This document shows, in pieces, positions 32,747 to 39,288 of a stretch of DNA of 39,288 bases. How positions within the stretch are numbered: position 1 is the first letter of the stretch; every line of letters begins with the position of its first letter. The position numbers and the translations under genes were made by a program. A model generated the notes under the pieces. The model saw only the letters and a program-made list of their open reading frames with translations. It was not told the DNA's origin and searched no databases. Location of the stretch: the NCBI GenBank assembly GCA_040902925.1, contig JBBDWJ010000110.1:1-39288 (forward strand). Reading direction: 5' to 3'. The stretch is from JBBDWJ01 sp040902925. Its GTDB lineage: Bacteria; Acidobacteriota; Terriglobia; Bryobacterales; UBA6623.

Positions 32747-33727
32747 TCACGCCTGCTCGGCGCTGACTGCAAAGCGGTCAAGATCGACATCCACCCCCGC
32801 CAAAGCATAAGCCCAAAGCAGAGCCCCAGCCGCCGGATCAAACCGCGGCGCGACAATCCCGGTGCAAGAGCCCTCCAGCACCGCGCGAAATCCCTCCTGA
32901 ACAAACCGGCTGTTGAATGCCCCTCCAACCTGCACTACTTGCACGGCCTCGCTGGGTTCAAAAAGCTGTCGCCGGACGGCCGCGCCGTAGTCCGCCAAGC
33001 TTCGCCCCGCCTCGAGCAAGACCTGCTTCGCGACTACATCTCCCGATTCGGCGATTTGATCCACTAACGGCGCCAGAGCTGCCACGCGCTGCCGCGGAAA
33101 CTCATCGGTGTAGAAACGATGCAACAGATCGTTGACATCCGCTGCGCCCCCGGCTTCGAGCAGCGCGGCCCGCAGGCGCGTCGGCGGCCCCCAGCCCTCC
33201 TCCTCGCGCAGCGCCGCGCGTAGCGCGTTGCGCGTGAGGTCGAACGCGCCGCCTTCGTCGCCGTAAAGATAACCCCAGCCTCCGGCGCGCATCGTCTTGC
33301 CCAAGGCGTTGCGGCCGAATGCCATCGAGCCGGTCCCGGCAATTACGACGACGCCCGGCTGGCCGCCCGTGCCTCCCCAGAGCGCAATCGCAGCGTCGGT
33401 GGTAACTTCCATACGTTCGCACGCCAGAAGCTCGCCAAGCAGCTCGCGCTTGTCTTCGGGTCCGCCGCTCATGCCGAAGCACGCCGCCGCAAAGCGCGTC
33501 TCAGCGAGCGCGCAATCGAGCGGCTCGAGAGCTTCGGAAACCGCTTCGGTGATCGCCCGCCGCAGCTTTTCCCGGCCTTCGCCCGATCGCACGTGATTGC
33601 AGGGGCCGGCCGTGCCGCGGCCTACAATCGCTCCGCGACTGTCGCCGACCGCAACCTTGGTGTGGCTTTGCCCGCCATCAACTCCCAGATAGAAGGCGGC
33701 GTTTGCTTGTCGGGATTCGTCAGACAC
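32747..33727 (-). CDS. BadF/BadG/BcrA/BcrD-type ATPase, GlcNAc-kinase-like
   Basis: 326 residues from a GTG at 33727. ASKHA-fold motifs: phosphate-1 YLGVDGGQSHTKVAVGD at the N-terminus, phosphate-2 VVVIAGTGSMAFGR and the signature GGWGYLYGDEGGAFDLTRNA. The later VVQVGGAFNS adenosine motif is present. Family members of this length without Fe-S cysteines act mostly as N-acetylglucosamine kinases; the benzoyl-CoA reductase activators carry conserved cysteines not seen here. A role in amino-sugar or cell-wall recycling is therefore likely. It lies 46 bases after the unknown gene at 33774 and may share its transcript. Confidence 0.87.
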   Translation of the reverse strand: MSDESRQANAAFYLGVDGGQSHTKVAVGDSRGAIVGRGTAGPCNHVRSGEGREKLRRAITEAVSEALEPLDCALAETRFAAACFGMSGGPEDKRELLGELLACERMEVTTDAAIALWGGTGGQPGVVVIAGTGSMAFGRNALGKTMRAGGWGYLYGDEGGAFDLTRNALRAALREEEGWGPPTRLRAALLEAGGAADVNDLLHRFYTDEFPRQRVAALAPLVDQIAESGDVVAKQVLLEAGRSLADYGAAVRRQLFEPSEAVQVVQVGGAFNSRFVQEGFRAVLEGSCTGIVAPRFDPAAGALLWAYALAGVDVDLDRFAVSAEQA

Positions 33728-33773
33728 CCTGGTGGTACCGGAAGCAGGATCGGAAACGAAGCGGGGCTGTTAC

Positions 33774-34379
33774 TTATTCGTCGCCGATCGCCTTGTGATA
33801 GCAATAGTCGAACAGAAGCTGCCATTCGAGCCGCTGGATTTCCTGCAGGCCTTTCTCGAAATCCCCTGCGCCGGTTCTTGCGGCTTCACACTGATCGATA
33901 AACCAGAAAGGATCCCAATTCACGAGACTCTCGATCTGCCGATGTAAACTCTCTGCCGCCGAGGCGCCTGGGCCCTCCCTCCCCGCGAGCATGGTCAGAG
34001 CGCCCGCCCGCAAGCGGGGAAAGACCTCGTGGCTGCCCACGCGGCGAAACCAATATTTCGAGTTGCCGAAATCGGGTTCCTGCCGGTGCATCACGCCATG
34101 CAGAAAGCTACCAGTCGCCGTCGGGACATCCTGCGAAATCGTGTGCGACTGGTCCAGGTCGGAAAGATAGAGAAACAGCGCGCTGCGGACGCAATCGGCG
34201 AAGTCTTCCGCGGCGACGGTCTTTTCGCCGAACAACTGGCGGCCGTCGATCTGGCGCAGCCTCTTGAGTGCCGCGCCCCGCAAAGGCTCCGAGGGCGCCA
34301 GGGGCATCAAGCGGTCACCCCCTTCGTGTGCCGCCAGAATCGATTCGATCTCGACACCGTAGCTTTTCGGGTCAAACAT
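33774..34379 (-). CDS. conserved protein of unknown function
   Basis: 201 residues, no signal peptide or TM helix. The central part, SALFLYLSDLDQSHTISQDV then HGVMHRQEPDFGNSKYWFRR and VGSHEVFP, has the look of a conserved site: closely spaced His, Arg, Glu, Asp and Asn with aromatics. I recall similar motifs in unnamed bacterial proteins but cannot give a family name. The C-terminus (LLFDYCYHKAIGDE) ends in a helix. No Shine-Dalgarno is clear. It precedes the BadF-like kinase gene by 46 bases, so a link to sugar metabolism is possible. Confidence 0.8.
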   Translation of the reverse strand: MFDPKSYGVEIESILAAHEGGDRLMPLAPSEPLRGAALKRLRQIDGRQLFGEKTVAAEDFADCVRSALFLYLSDLDQSHTISQDVPTATGSFLHGVMHRQEPDFGNSKYWFRRVGSHEVFPRLRAGALTMLAGREGPGASAAESLHRQIESLVNWDPFWFIDQCEAARTGAGDFEKGLQEIQRLEWQLLFDYCYHKAIGDE

Positions 34380-34456
34380 CGCATTCGGAAGTTTGCAGAG
34401 TCAGCCGTAGTGTAGCGCAAGGCCTACCCGATCCAACGAGGAATCTCTGAAATAGC

Positions 34457-34476
34457 AACCCTGCGAACACAGGGTT
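34457..34476 (-). terminator. possible terminator after the Na+/Ca2+ exchanger gene
   Basis: A 7-base-pair stem (AACCCTG 34457-34463, CAGGGTT 34470-34476) with a 6-base loop, 66 bases past the exchanger stop. The tail on the minus strand (GCTATTTC) is only partly T-rich. Confidence 0.4.
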
Positions 34477-34542
34477 AAAACACTACTTCTTGTTGAGACG
34501 GAGGCGCCGCCTGAGCTTAAGGGCTCTGTGGGCCGCACGGCT

Positions 34543-35583
34543 TCAGGAACCTTGGATATTGCGTCCCCAATAGCCGAGAAGCAGGTAAATCCCATACGCG
34601 GCCAGCAGCACGAACCCGAACGGTTTTCGCATGGCGTTCCCGGAGAAAATAACGCCGATGCGGAACACCAGCAATACAAAAATCATGATCGGAAACAGCA
34701 AGATAAAGAAATGGGGACCGGCATGCAGCCCTCCGGCCGTTACCGCCGCCGCCGCGCCCGAGACGAACAACACGTTCAGGATATCCGCGCCGATCACATT
34801 TCCGACGGCCAGCTCGCCATGGCCGCGGCGCGCCGCCGTCACGGCCGTCACCAACTCGGGCAGGGAAGTGCCAAACGCGACCATCGTCGCGGCAATGATG
34901 CTGTCAGGCACCTGCATTCTGCGGGCGGCTTCCTCGACGGCGGGAATCAGCACCGTCGCCGACCCAACCACCATAGCCAGCGCGCCGAGCAACTTGGTGA
35001 CAACCACCGCGGTGGAGGCCCCAATATCCTCCTCATACTCGGCGAGCGAGATGTTGGTCATTTCCACTCGCGCCCAGCGGATCGATTGCCAGATGTACAC
35101 GACCAAAGCGGCCAGGAAAGCGAAGCCCGCCCAGCGGGGCAGCGTTCCTCCCGTTTCGAAAACGGTTTCCGGCGCGCCCCAAGGAAAGCACGCCAGGATC
35201 AGGGCCACCGCCGAGCCGATTTGAATCCAGCCCTGGCGGTTGACAACGCGCCGGTCGAGGCCGAGCGGCGCGATCAGGCAGGCGATACCCAGGATCAGAC
35301 CGGTGTCGCAAATGACCGAGCCGACGGCATTGCCCAGCGCCAGCCCGGGGTTGCCCTCCAGCGCCGCCACGACCGAAACCGCCGCCTCGGGCGAGGTCGT
35401 GCCAAGGCTCACGATCGTTGCACCAACCACCACTTTGGGAATTCCCGACCGCTCGGAAAGAACGACGGCCTCGTCGACCAGCCAATCGGCGGACTTCGCC
35501 AGCACCGCCAGGCTCGCGATGATCAGCACGGTCAGCAGGCCGCCATGCAAGTTGGCTACAAACTGTTCCAGTAATTCATCCAT
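34543..35583 (-). CDS. CaCA-family Na+/Ca2+ exchanger
   Basis: 346 residues with about ten TM helices in two halves. The two alpha repeats are clear: VVGATIVSLGTTSPEAAVSV followed by GNAVGSVICDTGLILG, and IIAATMVAFGTSLPELVTAV followed by GNVIGADILNVLFVSG. The central loop is short, as in bacterial exchangers. Function: exchange of Na+ or H+ for Ca2+ across the inner membrane. It lies 67 bases downstream of the DUF368 gene in the same direction, so co-transcription is likely. Confidence 0.93.
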   Translation of the reverse strand: MDELLEQFVANLHGGLLTVLIIASLAVLAKSADWLVDEAVVLSERSGIPKVVVGATIVSLGTTSPEAAVSVVAALEGNPGLALGNAVGSVICDTGLILGIACLIAPLGLDRRVVNRQGWIQIGSAVALILACFPWGAPETVFETGGTLPRWAGFAFLAALVVYIWQSIRWARVEMTNISLAEYEEDIGASTAVVVTKLLGALAMVVGSATVLIPAVEEAARRMQVPDSIIAATMVAFGTSLPELVTAVTAARRGHGELAVGNVIGADILNVLFVSGAAAAVTAGGLHAGPHFFILLFPIMIFVLLVFRIGVIFSGNAMRKPFGFVLLAAYGIYLLLGYWGRNIQGS

Positions 35584-35650
35584 GGAGATCGCCGCGGGTC
35601 ACTGCTTCGGGGAAGACGATTTGGGCCGGCTGCCACGGCCGCCGGGTCTG

Positions 35651-36706
35651 CTATTGTGGCGCAGATCCTGCCGCGGCGTCATTCGCACGCATCGAGTCGG
35701 GTTTGCCGGAGCCGACGCGGGCGACCAACTGCGTCACCGCAAAGCCGGCCAGGATGAACGCTACCGCTCCGCCAGCCTCGCCGCCGGTGGGGCGGTAGTT
35801 CTCCGCGGGATAGTCCTCCGGGCGCAGCTCGGCGATCGTTTCCGCCGTCATGACACGCCCTTTGATCACTTCGCCCGGCTGCGGCGCGCGAGTTTGTTGA
35901 AACGGCCATAGTCCGATCACCGCCCCAAGCAGCAGCCCCAACAGAAACCCCAGCGTCGCCTTTTCGTATCGCGCCAGCAGATAGCGGATCGCGTTGCTGA
36001 CGCCGATGACGCCCAACCCCACGCCAAGCCCAACCGGGATACCGACGTGCAGACTTTCGAAGACGCCGTTCCAGTCCGGGCCGCCGGGCGCCAGCAGCGC
36101 CGCTTTGAAGTTGTCAATCGCCGTCAGAATCCGGATGTACTGCCCCAGTACCAGCAGTAGGTAGCCGCCCGAGACGCCGGGCAGAATCATCGCCGACGCG
36201 CCGGCCAGGCCTGCCACAAACAAGGCCACATAGGCGCGGTCGTTGGGGCCCGCCGACGAAGCTCCGGGCTGCCAGAACGTCACCGCGGCCATCACCGCGA
36301 TGCCCAGCAAGCAGCCTATGGCCGCCGTGGCCGTCATTCGCTTCAAGAGCTTCCAAACCACCGGAACGCCGCCCAGAGTCAGCCCGATAAACAGGCTATA
36401 CATCGCCCAGCGGTGGTCCAGCACCATGCCCTTGATGAGGCCCGCCAGAACGACGATCGCCAGCGCCGCCGCCCCCCCGATCGTAAACAGCACAATCAAG
36501 GTCTGCTTGCGGAAGCGCAGCGTCGTGATTTCCGCGATGCCTTCGATGAACTGCGGGTAGACGCCGGCGGCCAGCAGCATCGTGCCGCCCGAAATACCCG
36601 GTACGAGGTTCGCCATGCCCATCAGCATGCCGCCCATCATGGCGCGCAGAACCTGCGGCAGGAGCTTTCCTCCGCCGTTAGCAGCACGAAGAGTCGAAGT
36701 AGTCAT
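35651..36706 (-). CDS. DUF368 family polyprenyl-phosphate transporter (PopT-type)
   Basis: 351 residues with multiple TM helices. Diagnostic motifs of DUF368: MMGGMLMGMANLVPGISGGTMLLAAGVYPQ near the N-terminus (family core NLVPGISGGT), mirrored by GASAMILPGVSGGYLLLVLGQY in the second half. This family has been described as undecaprenyl-phosphate translocases (PopT) that return the lipid carrier to the cytoplasmic face for cell-wall synthesis. The C-terminal tail (RVGSGKPDSMRANDAAAG) follows a final TM helix. The start ATG has no clear Shine-Dalgarno. It probably forms an operon with the exchanger. Confidence 0.9.
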   Translation of the reverse strand: MTTSTLRAANGGGKLLPQVLRAMMGGMLMGMANLVPGISGGTMLLAAGVYPQFIEGIAEITTLRFRKQTLIVLFTIGGAAALAIVVLAGLIKGMVLDHRWAMYSLFIGLTLGGVPVVWKLLKRMTATAAIGCLLGIAVMAAVTFWQPGASSAGPNDRAYVALFVAGLAGASAMILPGVSGGYLLLVLGQYIRILTAIDNFKAALLAPGGPDWNGVFESLHVGIPVGLGVGLGVIGVSNAIRYLLARYEKATLGFLLGLLLGAVIGLWPFQQTRAPQPGEVIKGRVMTAETIAELRPEDYPAENYRPTGGEAGGAVAFILAGFAVTQLVARVGSGKPDSMRANDAAAGSAPQ

Positions 36707-36748
36707 AGTTTAGGGTTTTGGAGTGCCGGGAACTGGGGGCGAATCCCC

Positions 36749-36913
36749 ATGTTAGCGCGGCGGCCTACTGCCGCGTTCGGAACTGCGCCTTCTTTATCGC
36801 GAGCAATCGCGAGCATGTTCCTGGCCGTGCTCCTGTCCGGTTCTCTGCTCTGGGTCTTGACCCAAGAATTCGAAGAGCCGTACGCGGCCGAGCTCGAGCA
36901 GGTTGACTCTTGA
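36749..36913 (+). CDS. putative 54-residue single-pass membrane peptide
   Basis: ATG at 36749; the chain has a basic N-terminus (MLARRPTAAFGTAPSLSR), one TM helix (ASMFLAVLLSGSLLWVLT) and an acidic tail (EFEEPYAAELEQVDS). The positive-inside pattern is what a real small membrane protein would show. A GGGG...CCCC hairpin covers the bases before the ATG, and no standard Shine-Dalgarno is present. It may be a chance open frame. Confidence 0.4.
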   Translation: MLARRPTAAFGTAPSLSRAIASMFLAVLLSGSLLWVLTQEFEEPYAAELEQVDS

Positions 36914-37234
36914 ATCGAGGAATACTCTGTATTTGTCCACCCGTGGCGACCTTCTCCCAAACCGTTCCGCTGCGGGCTGCGAATCATCCGAAACCCGGTT
37001 GACGCACGCAACCAGGTGGACCGAGGTGTCCGCTTCGTAGCATTTCCGCCGCGGAGTTATATGACGAATTCAGCCAAGGTGTATTGACCGATCTACAACC
37101 CCGCGCCCAATGCCCGCCTGTTGGGCAATGCTCTCCGGCGACCTGAATCGGTAAGGTTTACGGCCTATTTTGCCCTTCTATTCTCACTGGGGGCGGGCTT
37201 TGAGAGCTCATTGTTGGTCCATAATAAGCTCGGC
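36914..37234. other. intergenic region before the three-helix membrane protein
   Basis: About 320 bases with no recognisable gene. An upstream in-frame ATG at 37121 could extend the next gene. A CATAAT at 37220-37225, just before the chosen ATG, is a possible -10 box, with TTGAGA at 37200-37205 poorly spaced. Confidence 0.5.
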
Positions 37235-37729
37235 ATGAACGACAATCGCTCGGAAACCGCAATCCGGGGCGGTGCGGAACTCCCCTTCGCTGACTCCCCC
37301 GACGACGCCATCCTGGGCGCTGAAATCCCGGATCAGGAAGCTTTCTTCGCAGCGGCGGGGCAACCCGCGGCCGTCGAAGGCAAAGCATCGACCGACCTTC
37401 CCGGCATCGTTCTGGCCGTGGCGGGCCTGTCGGTTTTTGACAGCATCATCGTGGTGGTCTTCTTGTCGCTGTGGGCGGTCAACCCCGAGGCGATGCTGGC
37501 CGTTATCCAGACGCTGGCCGGGATCGCGCTACTGCTGGCCGTTGCCCCGATCGTCATCGGCGGGCTGGTTCTGCATACCAACAAGGAAAGTGGAACCGTG
37601 ATGCCGGGCACGCCCTGGGCTGGCGTCGGGATGCTTGTGGGTATTATCCTTGCCGGGCTGACTCTCCTAATTCCCTTGCTTTCCGCGGTGCGGCTGCTGA
37701 TGGGTGGACCACTGGACCCGGTTAACTAG
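37235..37729 (+). CDS. uncharacterised membrane protein with three TM helices
   Basis: 164 residues from the ATG at 37235. A longer start at 37121 adds a hydrophobic stretch that looks less likely. The first ~60 residues are acidic and polar (NDNRSETAIRGGAELPFADS, DDAILGAEIPDQEAFFAAAG). Three TM segments follow (IVLAVAGLSVFDSIIVVVFL; LAVIQTLAGIALLLAVAPIV; AGVGMLVGIILAGLTLLIPL). No family is recognised. No Shine-Dalgarno is visible, and a CATAAT lies 10 bases upstream. The neighbours on each side do not suggest a function. Confidence 0.7.
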   Translation: MNDNRSETAIRGGAELPFADSPDDAILGAEIPDQEAFFAAAGQPAAVEGKASTDLPGIVLAVAGLSVFDSIIVVVFLSLWAVNPEAMLAVIQTLAGIALLLAVAPIVIGGLVLHTNKESGTVMPGTPWAGVGMLVGIILAGLTLLIPLLSAVRLLMGGPLDPVN

Positions 37730-37924
37730 GCTCCCCTCAGCGCGACGCCTGATCTCGGAGCCGATCCTCAAATTCACCGGCGGATGCCGGTCAGTCGATC
37801 CGCGAGTTGACCACCCCCCCGAACATCCGCGAACCGCAAGCCGAACCACTCACCGATCGCCGAATCGAATACGGCCCGCGCCTCGTCAACGCGCGCTGAT
37901 CCCGTATCCTAGGGAGAGCGCCCG

Positions 37925-38791
37925 ATGGGGAGTCTCAAGATGGATCAAAAAGCCAAGGCGGAAGCCCTCCTCGCACTCCATACGGGAGGGCGAATCCTAG
38001 TGCTTGTGAACGCCTGGGATGTCGCCAGCGCCTGCCTCGTCGAAGCAGCGGGCGCGCCCGTCGTCGCCACCACGAGCGCCGGCATCGCCAACGCGCTCGG
38101 CTACGCCGACGGCCAGCGGATTCCTCGCGGCGTGATGATCGAGGCCGTCGCCCGGATCGCGCGGGCGGTCGCCGTTCCGGTCACCGCTGATGTCGAGGCC
38201 GGCTACGGGCCCGCGCCCGAGGACGCCACCGAAACCGCGCGCCAGGCGCTGGCGGCGGGAGCCGTCGGCCTGAACATCGAGGACTCCACGGGAGAGCCGA
38301 CGAACCCGTTGTTCCCGATCGCGCAACAGGTAGCGAGAATTCGAGCCATGCGCGAAGCGGCCGCCGCCCAAGACGTGCCGCTCGTCATCAACGCCCGCAC
38401 CGATGTTTTCCTGGCCTCGGCCGGCGAGCCCGAAAGCCGCTTCGACGAAGCGGTGCGCCGCGCCAACGCCTATCGCGAGGCCGGCGCCGATTGCCTGTTC
38501 GTGCCCGCGGTGACGGATGCGAACGCCATCGCCGCCCTGGTGAGCGCGATCCACGGCCCGCTCAACATCCTGGCCGGGCCGGGCGCGCCGCCCGTTGCCG
38601 AATTGCAGCGCCTGGGAGTGGCCCGCGTCTCAACCGGCTCGGCATTCATGCGCGGCTGCTACACGCGGGCCCGCGAGGTGGCGCGCGACATCCTGGCGGG
38701 CGGCTCTTGGGAAAGCCTGCTCGAAAACTCCATCTCCTATCGCGAAATCAACGAACTCGTTGGCAACAGGCCGCGCACTGCGCAGCGGTAA
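37925..38791 (+). CDS. isocitrate lyase/PEP mutase superfamily enzyme
   Basis: 288 residues from the ATG at 37925 (AGGGAGA 7 bases upstream). The ATG at 37940 is also plausible, since GGGGAG lies 7 bases before it. Motifs of the PEP mutase branch: VNAWDVASACLVEAAGAPVV, TTSAGIANALGYADGQ, TADVEAGYG (metal-binding Asp and Glu), GLNIEDSTG and VINARTDVFL. The isocitrate-lyase KKCGH motif is absent. Likely activity is C-C or C-P lyase chemistry on a 2-oxo or hydroxy acid, as in 2-methylisocitrate lyase or oxaloacetate decarboxylase-like proteins. Cytoplasmic, apparently monocistronic. Confidence 0.9.
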   Translation: MGSLKMDQKAKAEALLALHTGGRILVLVNAWDVASACLVEAAGAPVVATTSAGIANALGYADGQRIPRGVMIEAVARIARAVAVPVTADVEAGYGPAPEDATETARQALAAGAVGLNIEDSTGEPTNPLFPIAQQVARIRAMREAAAAQDVPLVINARTDVFLASAGEPESRFDEAVRRANAYREAGADCLFVPAVTDANAIAALVSAIHGPLNILAGPGAPPVAELQRLGVARVSTGSAFMRGCYTRAREVARDILAGGSWESLLENSISYREINELVGNRPRTAQR

Positions 38792-38959
38792 GAGCGCACC
38801 GGAAACCAAGCGGGCCACGGCAAAAGATCGAGGAGTCCGCCCGCGAATTTACTCCCGTGGCAATCAGCTTACGGTTGCTTCCCATTTTGCGTTTGGTTTA
38901 CGCCTGCCGGATCGATTCACGAAGCTTGCCCGACACAATCAGATTTCGGTAAGCCTCGC

Positions 38960-38965
38960 TATAAT
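38960..38965 (+). promoter_or_regulatory. consensus -10 box for the terminal toxin-antitoxin pair
   Basis: TATAAT, a perfect -10 hexamer, lies 17 bases before the antitoxin ATG at 38982. A matching -35 is not evident at standard spacing. Transcription would begin near 38972, leaving a leader of only about 10 bases without a Shine-Dalgarno. Confidence 0.45.
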
Positions 38966-38981
38966 GAGGGCTCCGTTTACC

Positions 38982-39185
38982 ATGGAACTGAACCCACAGG
39001 AGGTTGCATTGGTAGAAGACCTTCGCCGGCTTCCGCGGCCGGCGGTCGAACAGGTCGTAGCGCTCACCCACCGCCTGGCGGCTGCGGCGGAACGCGGTCG
39101 AGTTGACTGGTCGGACTCCTGGTCGGAGAAAGACGCGCGCGAGTACAGCCGCGCGTCCGTGGATCGTTTGCCCGATGGCGAGTAG
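38982..39185 (+). CDS. putative antitoxin of a MazF/PemK-type system
   Basis: 67 residues (an ATG 18 bases earlier would overlap the -10 box). The sequence MELNPQEVALVEDLRRLPRP, then a helix QVVALTHRLAAAA and the acidic/aromatic tail VDWSDSWSEKDAREYSRASV, resembles antitoxin peptides whose C-terminal WSDxWSxxD motif wraps a toxin. It overlaps the next gene's start by 11 bases. The role is inferred from the pairing. Confidence 0.72.
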   Translation: MELNPQEVALVEDLRRLPRPAVEQVVALTHRLAAAAERGRVDWSDSWSEKDAREYSRASVDRLPDGE

Positions 39186-39288
39186 CCGCCACCTCGAACC
39201 TGGGTGCGTGGTGGTCGCCGAACTGGTTGGGGCGCGAGTCACGAAATTCCGGCCGGCTGTGGTCGTCAGCAGCGAGATCTACCATCAG
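39175..39288 (+). CDS. MazF/PemK-like toxin (partial)
   Basis: 38 codons from the ATG at 39175 to the window end, no stop. The visible start (HLEPGCVVVAELVGARVTKF, RPAVVVSSEIYH) matches the first strands of PemK/MazF endoribonucleases, where the G-x-V-V-V-A and RPAVVVSS motifs are characteristic. It overlaps the antitoxin reading frame by 11 bases in a different frame, as is common in such modules. The catalytic C-terminus lies outside the window. Confidence 0.75.
   Translation, partial: MASSRHLEPGCVVVAELVGARVTKFRPAVVVSSEIYHQ

Noticed and set aside
1..39288. tRNA, rRNA, insertion sequences or prophage genes
   Set aside because: None recognised by eye on either strand; a covariance-model search would be needed to exclude small RNAs.

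Overview
The window is GC-rich DNA that looks like a soil Acidobacteriota genome of the Bryobacterales/Solibacter type. This is inferred from family content: two VWFA-related proteins of the acidobacterial type, a 1,144-residue TonB-dependent receptor with a carboxypeptidase-regulatory N-terminus, a CRTAC1-type FG-GAP protein, the acidobacterial cytoplasmic domain fused to malectin domains, a CE15 esterase and PQQ-like propellers. No rRNA, tRNA, CRISPR array, transposase or integrase was recognised. The 39.3 kb length would fit a large-insert clone or a contig. A 10-N gap at 17813-17822 and a homopolymer frameshift near 13500 show the sequence is draft quality.

Layout. (1) 1-13116, minus strand: an envelope cluster. 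It runs from a TonB-dependent receptor, past a strong intrinsic terminator, into three tandem TPR paralogues, two tandem VWFA paralogues and a Tat-exported FG-GAP/ASPIC protein that runs off the window. All are predicted to be exported. (2) 13117-15010: an intergenic region with GTTAAC repeats, then a divergent gene for a membrane protein with a cytoplasmic acidobacterial domain and two malectin domains. It is a candidate sensor-regulator for the cluster. (3) 15104-19788: two divergent PQQ-like beta-propeller genes, one overlapping an SGNH-fold gene that has lost catalytic Ser and His, the other followed by a c-heme/helix-hairpin-helix protein. (4) 19789-20734: no recognisable gene. (5) 20735-28465: an O-methyltransferase, a CE15 glucuronoyl esterase divergent from a histidine kinase/SMP-30 operon, a small secreted protein, and a GMC oxidoreductase with its small partner. 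(6) 28648-31916: a DUF4258-type toxin-antitoxin-like pair, a LysE/RhtB exporter, a collapsed gltX remnant and a NodU/CmcH-type carbamoyltransferase. (7) 32019-36706, minus strand: an AlkA-like glycosylase, a BadF/GlcNAc-kinase-like ATPase, a conserved unknown, a Na+/Ca2+ exchanger and a DUF368 (PopT-type) polyprenyl-phosphate transporter. (8) 36749-39288: a small membrane peptide, a three-helix membrane protein, an isocitrate lyase/PEP mutase family enzyme, and an antitoxin with a MazF/PemK-like toxin cut by the window end.

How the parts may work together. The most coherent unit is regions 1 and 2. An outer-membrane receptor and periplasmic TPR/VWFA scaffold proteins face a divergent transmembrane protein with carbohydrate-binding-like malectin domains outside and a putative DNA-binding domain inside. 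The PQQ-like propellers, the heme/HhH protein, the SMP-30 lactonase, the CE15 esterase and the GMC oxidase suggest periplasmic oxidation and breakdown of plant-derived carbohydrate. All functional links are inferences from gene order and domain content.
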